Source: Acetobacteraceae bacterium (GTDB lineage Bacteria > Pseudomonadota > Alphaproteobacteria > Acetobacterales > Acetobacteraceae). From it: DNA of 64,000 bases. Positions 26,626-35,900 of this stretch are shown here, piece after piece. Location: positions 62,001 to 126,000 of the forward strand of contig JALHQB010000004.1 in the NCBI GenBank assembly GCA_022842185.1. The letters are read 5' to 3'. Position 1 is the first letter of the stretch, and each line of letters begins with the position of its first letter. The notes under the pieces are model-generated. The model was not told where the DNA came from. It worked only from the letters and a program-made list of their open reading frames with translations, and searched no databases. The translations under genes were made by a program, and so were the position numbers.

Positions 26626-27636
26626 TCACGCCTCCAGAAACGCCCGCACCTCGCGCCGCAGGAAATCGGCATCCTGCCGGTTCACCACGGGGTTGCCCGC
26701 CCGATGCCCCCAGATCGACGGGATTGGCACCAGGGTGCCATGACGCAGATGTGGCATTTCAGCCGCGTTGTCGGCGACGCGAAAATACAGGTCGGTCTCG
26801 GACGGCATCAGCAGCACGCGCGCGGTGATGGCGCGCAAGGCGGCTGCCAGGTCGCCGCCATCGGCGATGTCCCCCGCATCCCAGCAGCGCAGCTGTGCCA
26901 GCAGGTCGGCCGCTGCGCGTCGGGCGAAGCGTTCCTCCCAATCGGTGCGGAGAAAGCTGTCCAGGTCCGGCGCACCCAGTGCCGAAAGGTGCAGCCCGTC
27001 GCGGTAGAAATCCTGGCTCAGAGCCCAGCCGGCATATAGCCGCCCAAAGGCGCGAAGGGCGGCGGCCGGTGGCGCGGAAAACAGTGCCGTGCCGTCATAT
27101 TCGGGTGCTGCTTCCAGCACCGCCATCATGCCTTTGAGGAAGACGCGGTTGTGCACGCTGGTCCGTGCGCTGCCGCAATTCACCACGATACGCCGCACGG
27201 CATCGGGAAAGGCCGCCGCCCAATGATAGGCCTGCTGCGCGCCCATCGACCAGCCGTATACGGCTTGGACGCGATCGATGCCGAACACATCGGCCAGCAG
27301 GCGGCGTTGCGCCGCGACATTGTCCCAGGCGGTGACCAGCGCCGGCCAGGGCGCGGTGTTGCTGGGCGATGAGGACAGCCCGTTCCCGAACATGTTCGGG
27401 ATGACGATGAACCAACGTGTCGGGTCGAGCACGCCATCCGGCCCGATCAGCCATTCGAGGTCCGGGTGCTGCGCGCCGTAGCTGGTGGGATAGACGACAA
27501 CATTGTCCCGCGCGGCGGACAGGGTGCCGTGGCTGCGCCAGGCGATGCGCGCGCCGCGCAGCGTGCCCCCACTGCGCAACCCGAGGTCGCCCAGGTCGAA
27601 GACACCATCCTGCACCGGCCAGTTCATCGCGCGCAT
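26626..27636 (-). CDS. Alpha/beta hydrolase, homoserine O-acetyltransferase (MetX)-like
   Basis: 336 residues from ATG 27636 (AAGGGA upstream). MetX-type features: FDLGDLGLRSGGTLRGARIAW at the start, IPNMFGNGLSSSPSN, the nucleophile elbow GWSMGAQQ with Ser130, a late ETDLYFR Asp and a WGHRAGNP His. True MetX enzymes acetylate homoserine for methionine synthesis. This one has Ala-Gln-Gln after the elbow where MetX usually has Gly-Met, so it may be an acyltransferase or hydrolase on another substrate. The frame continues upstream as a shadow of the MFS gene. Confidence 0.85.
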   Translation of the reverse strand: MRAMNWPVQDGVFDLGDLGLRSGGTLRGARIAWRSHGTLSAARDNVVVYPTSYGAQHPDLEWLIGPDGVLDPTRWFIVIPNMFGNGLSSSPSNTAPWPALVTAWDNVAAQRRLLADVFGIDRVQAVYGWSMGAQQAYHWAAAFPDAVRRIVVNCGSARTSVHNRVFLKGMMAVLEAAPEYDGTALFSAPPAAALRAFGRLYAGWALSQDFYRDGLHLSALGAPDLDSFLRTDWEERFARRAAADLLAQLRCWDAGDIADGGDLAAALRAITARVLLMPSETDLYFRVADNAAEMPHLRHGTLVPIPSIWGHRAGNPVVNRQDADFLRREVRAFLEA

Positions 27637-27680
27637 CCTGTTCCCTTGCGGGATAGCCTGCCATCGCAGCCGCACCCTGC

Positions 27681-29030
27681 CTATCGTTGTCGCAGCAGCA
27701 GGGGCAGCACCAACAGCGGAAGCGCACCCGCCAGTAGGAAGGCGCGGGCGAAGGCGCTGAGGAAGGCCTCGGTGGGATGCAGGCCATCCGCCAGCATCGC
27801 TGCCTCTGTCGCGCCGAAGATGAGTGTCAGCAGCGATGCGGCGGAGACGACGCCGATGGTGCGTGTCAGCATTGTCAGGCTGCCGGCGACGCCGCGATCC
27901 TCTCGCCGCATCGTGGCCATCACGACATCCGTGTAGGCAAGCGTGAACAGCCCGACCCCGACCCCTTGCAGCAGCAGGGTCGCCATGAGTACCGGTATTG
28001 GCGTCATGGCCGACCAGAATGGAACCGACAACAATCCGGCCGCCGTCACCAGCGCGCCCGATACCAGCACCGCGCGCGGTCCAAAGCGCCCAACCGCCGG
28101 CGCACCGATCCAGGCGCCGAGCATCCCGCCAGCCGGCCCGCCGGCTAGTACGAGACCCAACAGAATCGGCGGCATTCCCGTGATGCGCGCAAGGTAGAAC
28201 GGCACGAGCAGCATCACTGCGAATCCCGCGAAGCCCAGCGCGGCGTTGGACAGGTTCAGCGCCGCGAAGCCCGTGCGGCGGAACAGCCCGAGGTCGATGA
28301 TCGGCCGAGGAGCCCTGGCGCTGCGCCAGGCGAAGCCTGTCCCGCAGAGGAGGGCCAGGCCGGCGAATACGGCGGCAGACGGCGCCGGGGCGCGGTTCAC
28401 GGCCAGCAGCAGCGTCGCCAGGGCCGCCACCAACAGCAGGGCTCCCGGTGCGTCGAAGGGTTCGCGCAACGCGGTGCGTGGCGCGACCGGCAATCGCCAC
28501 GACAGCGCCAATGCGGCAAGCGCGATCGGCGCGCGAAACCAGTACACGGCCTGCCAGCCGAAGGCTTCGACCAGCACGCCGCCCAGCAGCGGGCCGATGG
28601 TGGAACCGGCAGCCAGCGTCGCGGCATAGGCGGCGAGCGCGCGGGCGCGCATCGCCTCGGGGAATAACCCGGTGGCCAAGGCCGGACCGCAGCCGAGCAC
28701 CAGCGCCGCACCCACCCCCTGCAGCACCCGGCAGACCAGCAGCGCGCCAAATCCCGGCACGATCGTCAGCAGCAGATACGCCACGACGCTCCAGGCCAGG
28801 CCAAAGCGGAAGACGCGCGCATGGCCAAAGATGTCGCCCAGGCGTCCGGCCGCCAGCATCAGGCTGCCATAGGTCAGTACATAGCAGATCACGACCCACT
28901 GGATCTCGGGCACGGCCAGGCCGAAGGCCGCGGCGATGGCCGGGAAGGCGACGTTCACCGCGCTGTCCAGCGGCACGATCAATGTCCCCAGAGTGATCGG
29001 CGCCAGGCGCAGCATGGCCTGCCCGTTCAT
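27681..29030 (-). CDS. MFS transporter, DHA2 family (14 helices, EmrB/QacA-like)
   Basis: 449 residues from ATG 29030, preceded by a strong GGGGGGAC ribosome-binding site. The first helix carries LGTLIVPLDSAVNVAFPAI, the DHA2 motif D1 equivalent, followed by AAGRLGDIFGHARVF (motif A) and GPLLGGVLVEAFGWQAVYW (motif C). About 14 hydrophobic segments can be counted. Proteins of this type expel drugs or metabolites with protons. It lies 44 bases upstream of the MetX-like gene and is divergent from the type I secretion operon. Confidence 0.9.
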   Translation of the reverse strand: MNGQAMLRLAPITLGTLIVPLDSAVNVAFPAIAAAFGLAVPEIQWVVICYVLTYGSLMLAAGRLGDIFGHARVFRFGLAWSVVAYLLLTIVPGFGALLVCRVLQGVGAALVLGCGPALATGLFPEAMRARALAAYAATLAAGSTIGPLLGGVLVEAFGWQAVYWFRAPIALAALALSWRLPVAPRTALREPFDAPGALLLVAALATLLLAVNRAPAPSAAVFAGLALLCGTGFAWRSARAPRPIIDLGLFRRTGFAALNLSNAALGFAGFAVMLLVPFYLARITGMPPILLGLVLAGGPAGGMLGAWIGAPAVGRFGPRAVLVSGALVTAAGLLSVPFWSAMTPIPVLMATLLLQGVGVGLFTLAYTDVVMATMRREDRGVAGSLTMLTRTIGVVSAASLLTLIFGATEAAMLADGLHPTEAFLSAFARAFLLAGALPLLVLPLLLRQR

Positions 29031-29155
29031 GGATGTCCCCCCCACGTCCCTGGGTGGCAGCATCGCGCATCGGGGCGGCAGGCGCACCCCACCCCGGCTT
29101 AACCGCTGTGCAAGACAGTGGCGGGTAACGTCGCCGTGGATCCGGGCCGGACAGG

Positions 29156-31297
29156 ATGTTGGCACCAGAACATACAGCGCTGCGGTGCCTGTTCCTCATT
29201 GCCATGCACCACGGGTTGCATCTGGCGCCCGAGGAACTACCGACTGCCCAGGGACCTGAGATGTTGCCTGCCGTGCTTGGCACGCTGCGCCGGCTCGGCC
29301 TGAAGACGCGCGCGCTGACGGGGCGTGGCTGGAATGCAGCGGCGGGTCTGGGCAGTGCCTATCCCGCTTTGGCCATACGTCGACACGGGTCATGGGTCGT
29401 TCTGGTGCACGTCATTCCGGACGCGGATGGCGCTCCGGCCGCCGCCGTGCTGGATCCGACCGATGAAGCGACGGGCGTGCAACTGGTCCCGCGCGCGCGA
29501 TTCCTGGCCGAATGGTCTGGTACGCTGGTGCTGTGCCGCCGGCGCGTCGATACCGCGGCCGAGGCGGACCGACCCTTTGGCCTGTCGTGGTTCATCCCGG
29601 AGATCACCCGGCACCGCGCCTTCTTTGCCGGCATTGCCGTGGCGGCCCTGCTGTCGAACCTGATCGGCTTCGCGATCCCTCTGCTGTTCCAGGTGCTGAT
29701 CGACAAGGTGGTGCCGCACCATGCCTGGCAGACGCTGACTGTGGTGGTCGGCATCTTTGTCATGCTGGCGGTGTTCGACGGCTTTTTTTCATATGCGAGG
29801 CAAAGGCTGATGCTGTTGGCATCGAACAAGATCGATGCCCGCCTCGGATCGCGCACCTTCTCGCACCTGTTGTCGCTGCCGCTGGGATTCTTCGAGACAC
29901 ATGCGGCTGGCGTTCTGGTTCGTCACATGCAGCAAACGGAAAAGCTGCGTCATTTCCTCACCGGGCGACTATTCCAGACGCTGCTGGATGCCGCGCTCCT
30001 GCCGTTGCTGCTGATGCTGCTCGCGGTCTATTCCAGCGTGCTGACCCTTGTTGTGCTGGGTTTCTCCACGGCGATCGCGGCGGTGATCGGCGCCATGGTG
30101 CCGGCCTTCCGGCGCCGGCTGAACACCCTGTATGCCGCCGAGGGTGCGCGCCAGGCCCATCTTGTGGAGACGCTCCACAACATGCGGGCGGTGAAGTCAC
30201 TGGTGCTGGAACCGGTGCGCCGTCGCGCCTGGGACGGCCAGGTGGCAACCGCGGTGCGCGCGCATGCGGAGGTCGGGCGCATATCCGCCGCCGGTTCCGT
30301 GACGACCGGCGTGCTCGAACGGCTGATGCAGATCAGTGTGCTTGGCCTGGGCGTCACGCAAGTCTTCGACGGAAACCTGACCATCGGCGCCCTGGTCGCT
30401 TTCACCATGTTGTCGGGCCGCGTCACCGGTCCGCTGGTGCAGATCGTCACTCTGATCAACGAGTATCAGGAAGCCGCACTGTCGGTGCGGATGCTGGGCA
30501 CGGTGATGAATACGCCCACGGAGGCCCGTGCCGGCCAGCGCCTCGCGCGTCCGGCCATCACCGGCGCGCTGCGCTTCGAAGGCGTGTCCTTCACCTACCA
30601 CGGCGCGGTGACGCCGGCGCTCGACCGCGTGTCCTTCACCGCCGAACAGGGCCAGGTCATTGGCGTGGTTGGCCGGTCCGGGTCGGGCAAGACCACATTG
30701 ACGCGGCTGATCCAGGGTATCCATGCCCCCCGGGATGGCCTGATCCGCTTCGGGCAGGCCGATATTCGCACTATCGACCTTGAACACCTGCGCCGGCATG
30801 TCGGCGTCGTCTTGCAGGAGAACCTGCTGTTCCGGGGCACATTGCGCGACAACATCGCCGCAGCCAAGCCCGATGCATCACTGCCCGAAGTCATCGAAGC
30901 CGCCCGACTGGCTGGCGCGCTGGAGTTCATCGAACGCCTGCCGCACGCCTTCGACACAAGGGTCGAGGAAGGCGCGAGCAATTTCTCCGGCGGCCAACGC
31001 CAGCGCATCGCCATCGCACGAGCGCTGATCACCCGACCGCCTCTGCTGATCCTCGATGAAGCGACCAGCGCTCTCGACCCCGACAGCGAGGCGATCATCC
31101 AGGCCAACCTGCATGAGATTGCCCGCGGGCGCACGATGATCGTCGTATCCCACCGGTTGTCGTCGCTGGTCGGTTCGGATGCGATCCTGGTGTTGGAGCA
31201 GGGCCGGGTCATGGATTGTGCGCCGCATGGGGTGCTGCTGGAACGGTGTGAGATTTACCGCCATCTCTGGCACCAGCAGACGCAGCATATGCGATGA
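29156..31297 (+). CDS. Type I secretion ABC transporter with degenerate C39-like domain (HlyB type)
   Basis: 713 residues in three parts. Residues 1-130 match the C39 fold, but both catalytic residues are gone: the Cys of the DCGxxCL motif is Thr7 (HTALRCL) and the His before WVVL is Ser79; DP remains at 100-101. It is thus a chaperone-like CLD, as in HlyB, not a protease. Residues 155-430 hold the membrane domain. The ATPase has Walker A GRSGSGKTT (about 503-511), signature NFSGGQRQR, Walker B LLILDEATSALD and the H-loop VVSHRL. It overlaps the HlyD gene by 4 bases. It should export unprocessed proteins directly from cytosol to exterior; the following repeat protein is the obvious candidate. 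Confidence 0.93.
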   Translation: MLAPEHTALRCLFLIAMHHGLHLAPEELPTAQGPEMLPAVLGTLRRLGLKTRALTGRGWNAAAGLGSAYPALAIRRHGSWVVLVHVIPDADGAPAAAVLDPTDEATGVQLVPRARFLAEWSGTLVLCRRRVDTAAEADRPFGLSWFIPEITRHRAFFAGIAVAALLSNLIGFAIPLLFQVLIDKVVPHHAWQTLTVVVGIFVMLAVFDGFFSYARQRLMLLASNKIDARLGSRTFSHLLSLPLGFFETHAAGVLVRHMQQTEKLRHFLTGRLFQTLLDAALLPLLLMLLAVYSSVLTLVVLGFSTAIAAVIGAMVPAFRRRLNTLYAAEGARQAHLVETLHNMRAVKSLVLEPVRRRAWDGQVATAVRAHAEVGRISAAGSVTTGVLERLMQISVLGLGVTQVFDGNLTIGALVAFTMLSGRVTGPLVQIVTLINEYQEAALSVRMLGTVMNTPTEARAGQRLARPAITGALRFEGVSFTYHGAVTPALDRVSFTAEQGQVIGVVGRSGSGKTTLTRLIQGIHAPRDGLIRFGQADIRTIDLEHLRRHVGVVLQENLLFRGTLRDNIAAAKPDASLPEVIEAARLAGALEFIERLPHAFDTRVEEGASNFSGGQRQRIAIARALITRPPLLILDEATSALDPDSEAIIQANLHEIARGRTMIVVSHRLSSLVGSDAILVLEQGRVMDCAPHGVLLERCEIYRHLWHQQTQHMR

Positions 31298-32643
31298 GCA
31301 GACGCCGCCTGCCCCGCCTGCGGTCGACGCCGCGACTGACGCGGGATGCGCTGTCGTTTCAGGACCCGCTTGAAGCCCTGATCGCAGAACCGGCACCGCG
31401 CCTGCTGCGCGGATTGCACTGGCTGGTGGCGGCGCTGTTCGTGGGACTGGTCGGGTTGGCCGCGATTGCGCGGGTGGATGTCGTGGTCACGGGCCAGGGG
31501 CGGCTTGCCGCCGATGCGCACCCCATCGTTCTTCAGCCGATGGAACGCGCGGTGATCCGTGAGATCCGCGTCAAGCCTGGGGATGTGGTGCAGCGGGGAC
31601 AGGTCCTGGCCCTGCTGGATCCATCCTTTGCCGAGGCGGACCGCACGGCGCTCGTCGCCCAGCAGCGGGGCCTTGCGGCACAGCGTGCGCGGATCGAGGC
31701 CGAGCTCGCGGATGGGTCTCCACCAGCGGCGATGGACCGCGACACGATCCTGCAAGCCGGCCTGCACGCGCAACGGCAGGCCTTCCTGGCTACGCGCCTT
31801 GATGCCCTGGCGGAGGATATGCGCGTGCAGGTCGCTGCCATTCGAACGCTGGAGGCCGCCGACGCGGCACTGTCCGAGCAGGTCGCCATCGCTCGGGATG
31901 TGGAAGCCTTGCGCGCGCGGCTGCTGGAAGGCCAGGTCGGGTCGCGCCTGCAATTCCTTGAGGCTCGGGCGCGCCGAATTGCTGCGGAACAGCAGCGCGA
32001 CCAGGATCGCGGGCGCCTTGAGGGCCTGCGTCATGCACTCGCGCAGAAGCGGGCCGAGCGACAAGGCTTTGCGGAGGATTGGCGGCGTCAATTGATGGAG
32101 GATCTCGCGCGGGTACGCGGCGAGCTGGACCGGGTGGATGAGGCGCTCGCCAAGGCGACGCGCCTCGCCGAACTCACGGTGCTGACCGCGCCGGCCGATG
32201 GCACGGTGCTGGAGGTGGCGCGGCGGTCCGCCGGTTCGGTGCTTCGGGAGGCCGAGCCGCTGGTCAGCCTGGTCCCCGCGGGAACGCCGCTGATCGCCGA
32301 AGTCGCGCTGCGGTCCGCCGATATCGGGCGGGCACGACCGGGCGATCCGGTGGTGGTCAAGGTCGATGCCTTCCCCTTTCAACGCCATGGCGGCTTGTCC
32401 GGGACGTTGCGCGCCATCGCCCAGGATTCACAGCAGCCTAGGGCCGAAGGCGAACCTGCCGGCCCGCATCACCGCGCCCGGGTGGCAATCGAAGCGACCG
32501 GCCTTTCGCACCTGCCCGACGGCATGCGGCCACTGCCGGGCATGACGGTGACTGCGGAGATCCATGTCGGGACGCGCAGCGTGCTTGGCTACCTCCTGTT
32601 GCCGTTGATCCGGGGCGTGCAGGAGAGCCTGCGCGAGCCGTGA
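31294..32643 (+). CDS. HlyD family type I secretion membrane-fusion adaptor
   Basis: 449 residues. A short cytosolic N-terminus is followed by one membrane helix (about residues 42-59), then a biotinyl-lipoyl half motif (VKPGDVVQRGQVLALLDPSF), a long coiled coil (roughly 110-300), and a C-terminal beta-barrel ending in PLIRGVQESLREP. This is the normal HlyD layout: it joins the ABC transporter to an outer-membrane TolC channel, which is not encoded in the window. The start overlaps the ABC stop (ATGA). Confidence 0.93.
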   Translation: MSRRRLPRLRSTPRLTRDALSFQDPLEALIAEPAPRLLRGLHWLVAALFVGLVGLAAIARVDVVVTGQGRLAADAHPIVLQPMERAVIREIRVKPGDVVQRGQVLALLDPSFAEADRTALVAQQRGLAAQRARIEAELADGSPPAAMDRDTILQAGLHAQRQAFLATRLDALAEDMRVQVAAIRTLEAADAALSEQVAIARDVEALRARLLEGQVGSRLQFLEARARRIAAEQQRDQDRGRLEGLRHALAQKRAERQGFAEDWRRQLMEDLARVRGELDRVDEALAKATRLAELTVLTAPADGTVLEVARRSAGSVLREAEPLVSLVPAGTPLIAEVALRSADIGRARPGDPVVVKVDAFPFQRHGGLSGTLRAIAQDSQQPRAEGEPAGPHHRARVAIEATGLSHLPDGMRPLPGMTVTAEIHVGTRSVLGYLLLPLIRGVQESLREP

Positions 32644-32743
32644 TGTGACGTGTCGCCATTCGCGACCATGACCTGAAGCGCTGCCGCGCGCGCCGCGCAC
32701 GTCCAGGGGGATCGAAACCAAGCATCGCAGTCTGCGCCCTCGA

Positions 32744-32749
32744 TACAAT
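32744..32749 (+). promoter_or_regulatory. Candidate -10 box (TACAAT) before the repeat-protein gene
   Basis: TACAAT stands out in a GC-rich 264-base spacer between hlyD and the repeat protein. No good -35 box is seen at the right distance, so this is only a candidate. If used, transcription would begin near 32757 and the leader would include the hairpin at 32782-32812. Confidence 0.25.
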
Positions 32750-32781
32750 TCTCGCGCGTCGCGTTTACCGTCGGGAAACGA

Positions 32782-32812
32782 GCCTGGTCGCACCTTCGTG
32801 ATGCGACCAGGC
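32782..32812 (+). promoter_or_regulatory. Leader hairpin upstream of the repeat-protein gene
   Basis: Perfect 11-bp stem GCCTGGTCGCA / TGCGACCAGGC (32782-32792 and 32802-32812) with a 9-base loop. It sits 96 bases before the start codon and has no T-tract, so it looks more like an mRNA-stability or regulatory structure than an intrinsic terminator. Confidence 0.5.
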
Positions 32813-32907
32813 CGACAGGACGTCCAAGCCGGGTACCAACGACGCCACCGGCATCCGCCCGTGGTCGCTGCCGTCCGTCATGGGCGCAGGTCTGCTTGGA
32901 GTCCGCG

Positions 32908-35900
32908 ATGACTGTCCTCTCCGCCCTCAACACCACGCAGATCCAGGGCCTGACCACGACGACGATCGCCGGCCTTGCCACCTCGGCGATCGCCGGGCTG
33001 ACGACCACGCAGCTGCAGGCCCTGACGACGACCCAGATCGCGGTGCTGAAGGCGACACATATCGCCGCCTTGACCACCACCCTCGTCGCGGCGTTGGAGA
33101 CGACCGATCTCGCGGTGCTGAACACGACGCAGGTTCGGGCACTGGCGGCGACCAAGATTGGCGCGCTGACGACCACGCAGATCGGTGCATTGACCACGAC
33201 GCAGATCGGGGCCTTGGCAGCTTCCCAAGTCGTCGGTCTGCAAACCTCCGACATAGCGGCCTTGACGACGACGCAGATCGGTACGCTGTCATCCACGCAG
33301 GCCGCGGCGCTGACCACGGCGCAGATGCGTGCGCTGGAGACGACCGACCTCGCGGTGCTGACGACCACGCAGATGCGTGGGCTGTCATCGGGCCAGGTCG
33401 CGGCGTTGACGACGACGCAGGTGGGTGCGCTGACTACCACCCAGGTCAGCGCCCTGACGACCACGCAGATGGGCGCGTTCGGCTCCGCGCAGGTCTCCGC
33501 GATGACGACGACGCAGCTGGGCGCCCTGACCTCCACGCATGTATCCGGGCTGACGGCGGCGCAGTTCCGCGGGCTGGACACCACCGACATCGCGGCGCTG
33601 ACGACCACCCAGGTCGCCGGGCTGCGCAGCAGCCAGTTTGCCGGTCTGACAACCACGCAGATCCAGGCGCTGGAGACGACCGACCTCGCGACGCTGACCA
33701 CCACACAGCTGTTTGGCCTGACCACGGTGCAGGTGGCGGCGCTGACCACCACGCAGATCGGGGCGCTGACCACGACCCAGATTGCGGGCCTGGCGATCCG
33801 TCTTATTCCGTCGCTGGAATCCACGGACGTGGCGGCGCTGACCACGACGCAGATCGGTGCGCTGACCAGCACGCAGGTGGGCGTGATGACCTCCACGCAG
33901 GTTCGCGGCCTGGAGACGACTGATCTCGCCGCGCTGACCACGACACAGATACGCGCGCTTGGCGCGATCAAGCTGGCGGCGCTGACCACGACACAGATCG
34001 GCGCGTTGACGACGACCCAGCTTGGCGCCCTTGCCAATACGCAACTGGCCGGGCTGACATCGACCCAGATGGTCGCGCTGACCACGACGCAGCTTGGTGC
34101 GCTGACCTCCACCCAGGTCGGCGGGCTGACCACGGCGCAGCTGCGGGGGTTCGACACGACCGACGTGGCGGCCTTGACCACGACCCAGGTGGCCGGGCTG
34201 ACGGCGACGCAGATCGGTTCGCTGACCACGACGCAGCTTGCGGCGCTGGAGACGACCGATCTCGCGGTGCTGAACACGACGCAGATTCGCGGCATTGCGG
34301 CATCCAGCATCGGCGCGCTGACCACGACGCAGATCGGGGCCCTGACCACGACGCAAATCGGCGCGCTGACCAACGCGCAGATCGCCGGCCTCCAGACAAC
34401 CGACATAGCGGCCTTGACGACGACGCAGATCGGTACGCTGTCATCCACGCAGGCCGCGGCGCTGACCACGGCGCAGATGCGTGCGCTGGAGACGACCGAC
34501 CTCGCGGTGCTGACGACCACGCAGATGCGTGGGCTGTCATCGGGCCAGATCGCGGCGTTGACGACGACGCAGGTGGGTGCGCTGACTACCACCCAGGTCG
34601 GCGCCCTGACGACCACGCAGATGGGCGGGCTGACCTCCGGTCAGGTCAGCGCCATGACCACCACCCAACTGGCCGCGCTGGCCTCCAGTCAGGTCCGGGC
34701 GCTGTCCACCGCGCAGCTCGCCGGGCTGGACACCACCGACATCGCGGCGCTGACGACCACCCAGGTGTCGGGCCTGTCGACGGCACAGCTTGCCGGGCTG
34801 ACCACGGCGCAGATGGCGGCCATGGAGACCACCGACCTCGCCACCCTGACAACGACCCAGCTGCTCGGAATCACCGTGTCCCAGATTGCGGCGCTGACCA
34901 CGACACAGGTCGCCGCGCTGACGACCACGCAGCTCGCCGGCCTCACGCCCGCGCGCATCGCGGGCTTCGAGAGCACCGACATCGCCGCCTTTACCACGAC
35001 TCAGTTCGGTGCGCTGTCCAGCACGCAACTCGGCGCCCTGACGACAGCCCAGCTCCGTGGGCTGGAAACGACGGATCTTGCGTCGCTGACAACCACGCAA
35101 ATGCGTGGATTGTCATCGGCACAGGTTGGCGGGCTGAACACCACCCAGGTTGGCGCGCTGACCACAACGCAAGTCGGGGCGTTGACCACCACGCAGGTCA
35201 GCGGCCTGGCATCGACGCAGGTCGCGGCACTGACCACCACACAGATTGGTGCGCTGTCCTCGACCCAGGTTGGTGGTCTCACGGCGGCGCAGCTGCGCGG
35301 CCTGGATACCACCGATATCGCTGCCCTGACCACGACCCAGGTGGGCGGACTGGCCGGGACGCAGGTTGCTGCGCTGACCACCACGCAGTTGCAGGGCTTC
35401 GAGACAACCGATCTGGCAACGCTGACGACGACGCAAATGCGCGGGCTGGTCGGGACGCAGGTTGCGGCACTGAACACCACACAGATTGCTGCGCTGACCA
35501 CCACGCAGATGGCGTCGCTCACCTCGACCCAGGTCGCTGGACTGACCACCACGCAGATCCCCGCGCTGACCACCACGCAGTTGGCGGTATTCGGCACCAC
35601 CGCCCTAGCCGGATTGGCCGCGAACCGCATTGCCGCGCTGACCACCACGCAAATCGGGGCACTGACCACCACGCAGGTCGCGGGTTTGACGGCAGCGCAG
35701 GTCACTGGGCTCGAATCGACCGACATCGCCGCACTGACCACGACGCAGACCGGTGCGCTCAGCACCACACAGCTTGCGGCCCTGACCACCACGCAGCTGC
35801 GCGGCTTCGAGACGACCGACCTCGCCGTGCTGACCACGACGCAGATGCGCGGCTTGTCCGCGCTACAGATGACCGGCCTGACCACGACACAGGTCGGCGC

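Larger units (their letters stand above)
33091..35394 (+). repeat. Four 576-bp super-repeats (24 octapeptides each)
   Basis: Asp-bearing TTD units occur at octapeptides 8,14,18,28 / 32,38,42,52 / 56,62,66,76 / 80,86,90,100, i.e. spacings 6-4-10-4 repeated exactly four times. Boundaries are 33091, 33667, 34243, 34819. After unit 104 the pattern loosens: TTD units at 117, 121, 131, 135, 148, 152, 165 and 177. Confidence 0.9.

Noticed and set aside
26626..29283. 885-residue frame joining the MetX-like hydrolase to upstream sequence
   Set aside because: The upstream part is a shadow of the DHA2 exporter; the hydrolase starts at 27636.
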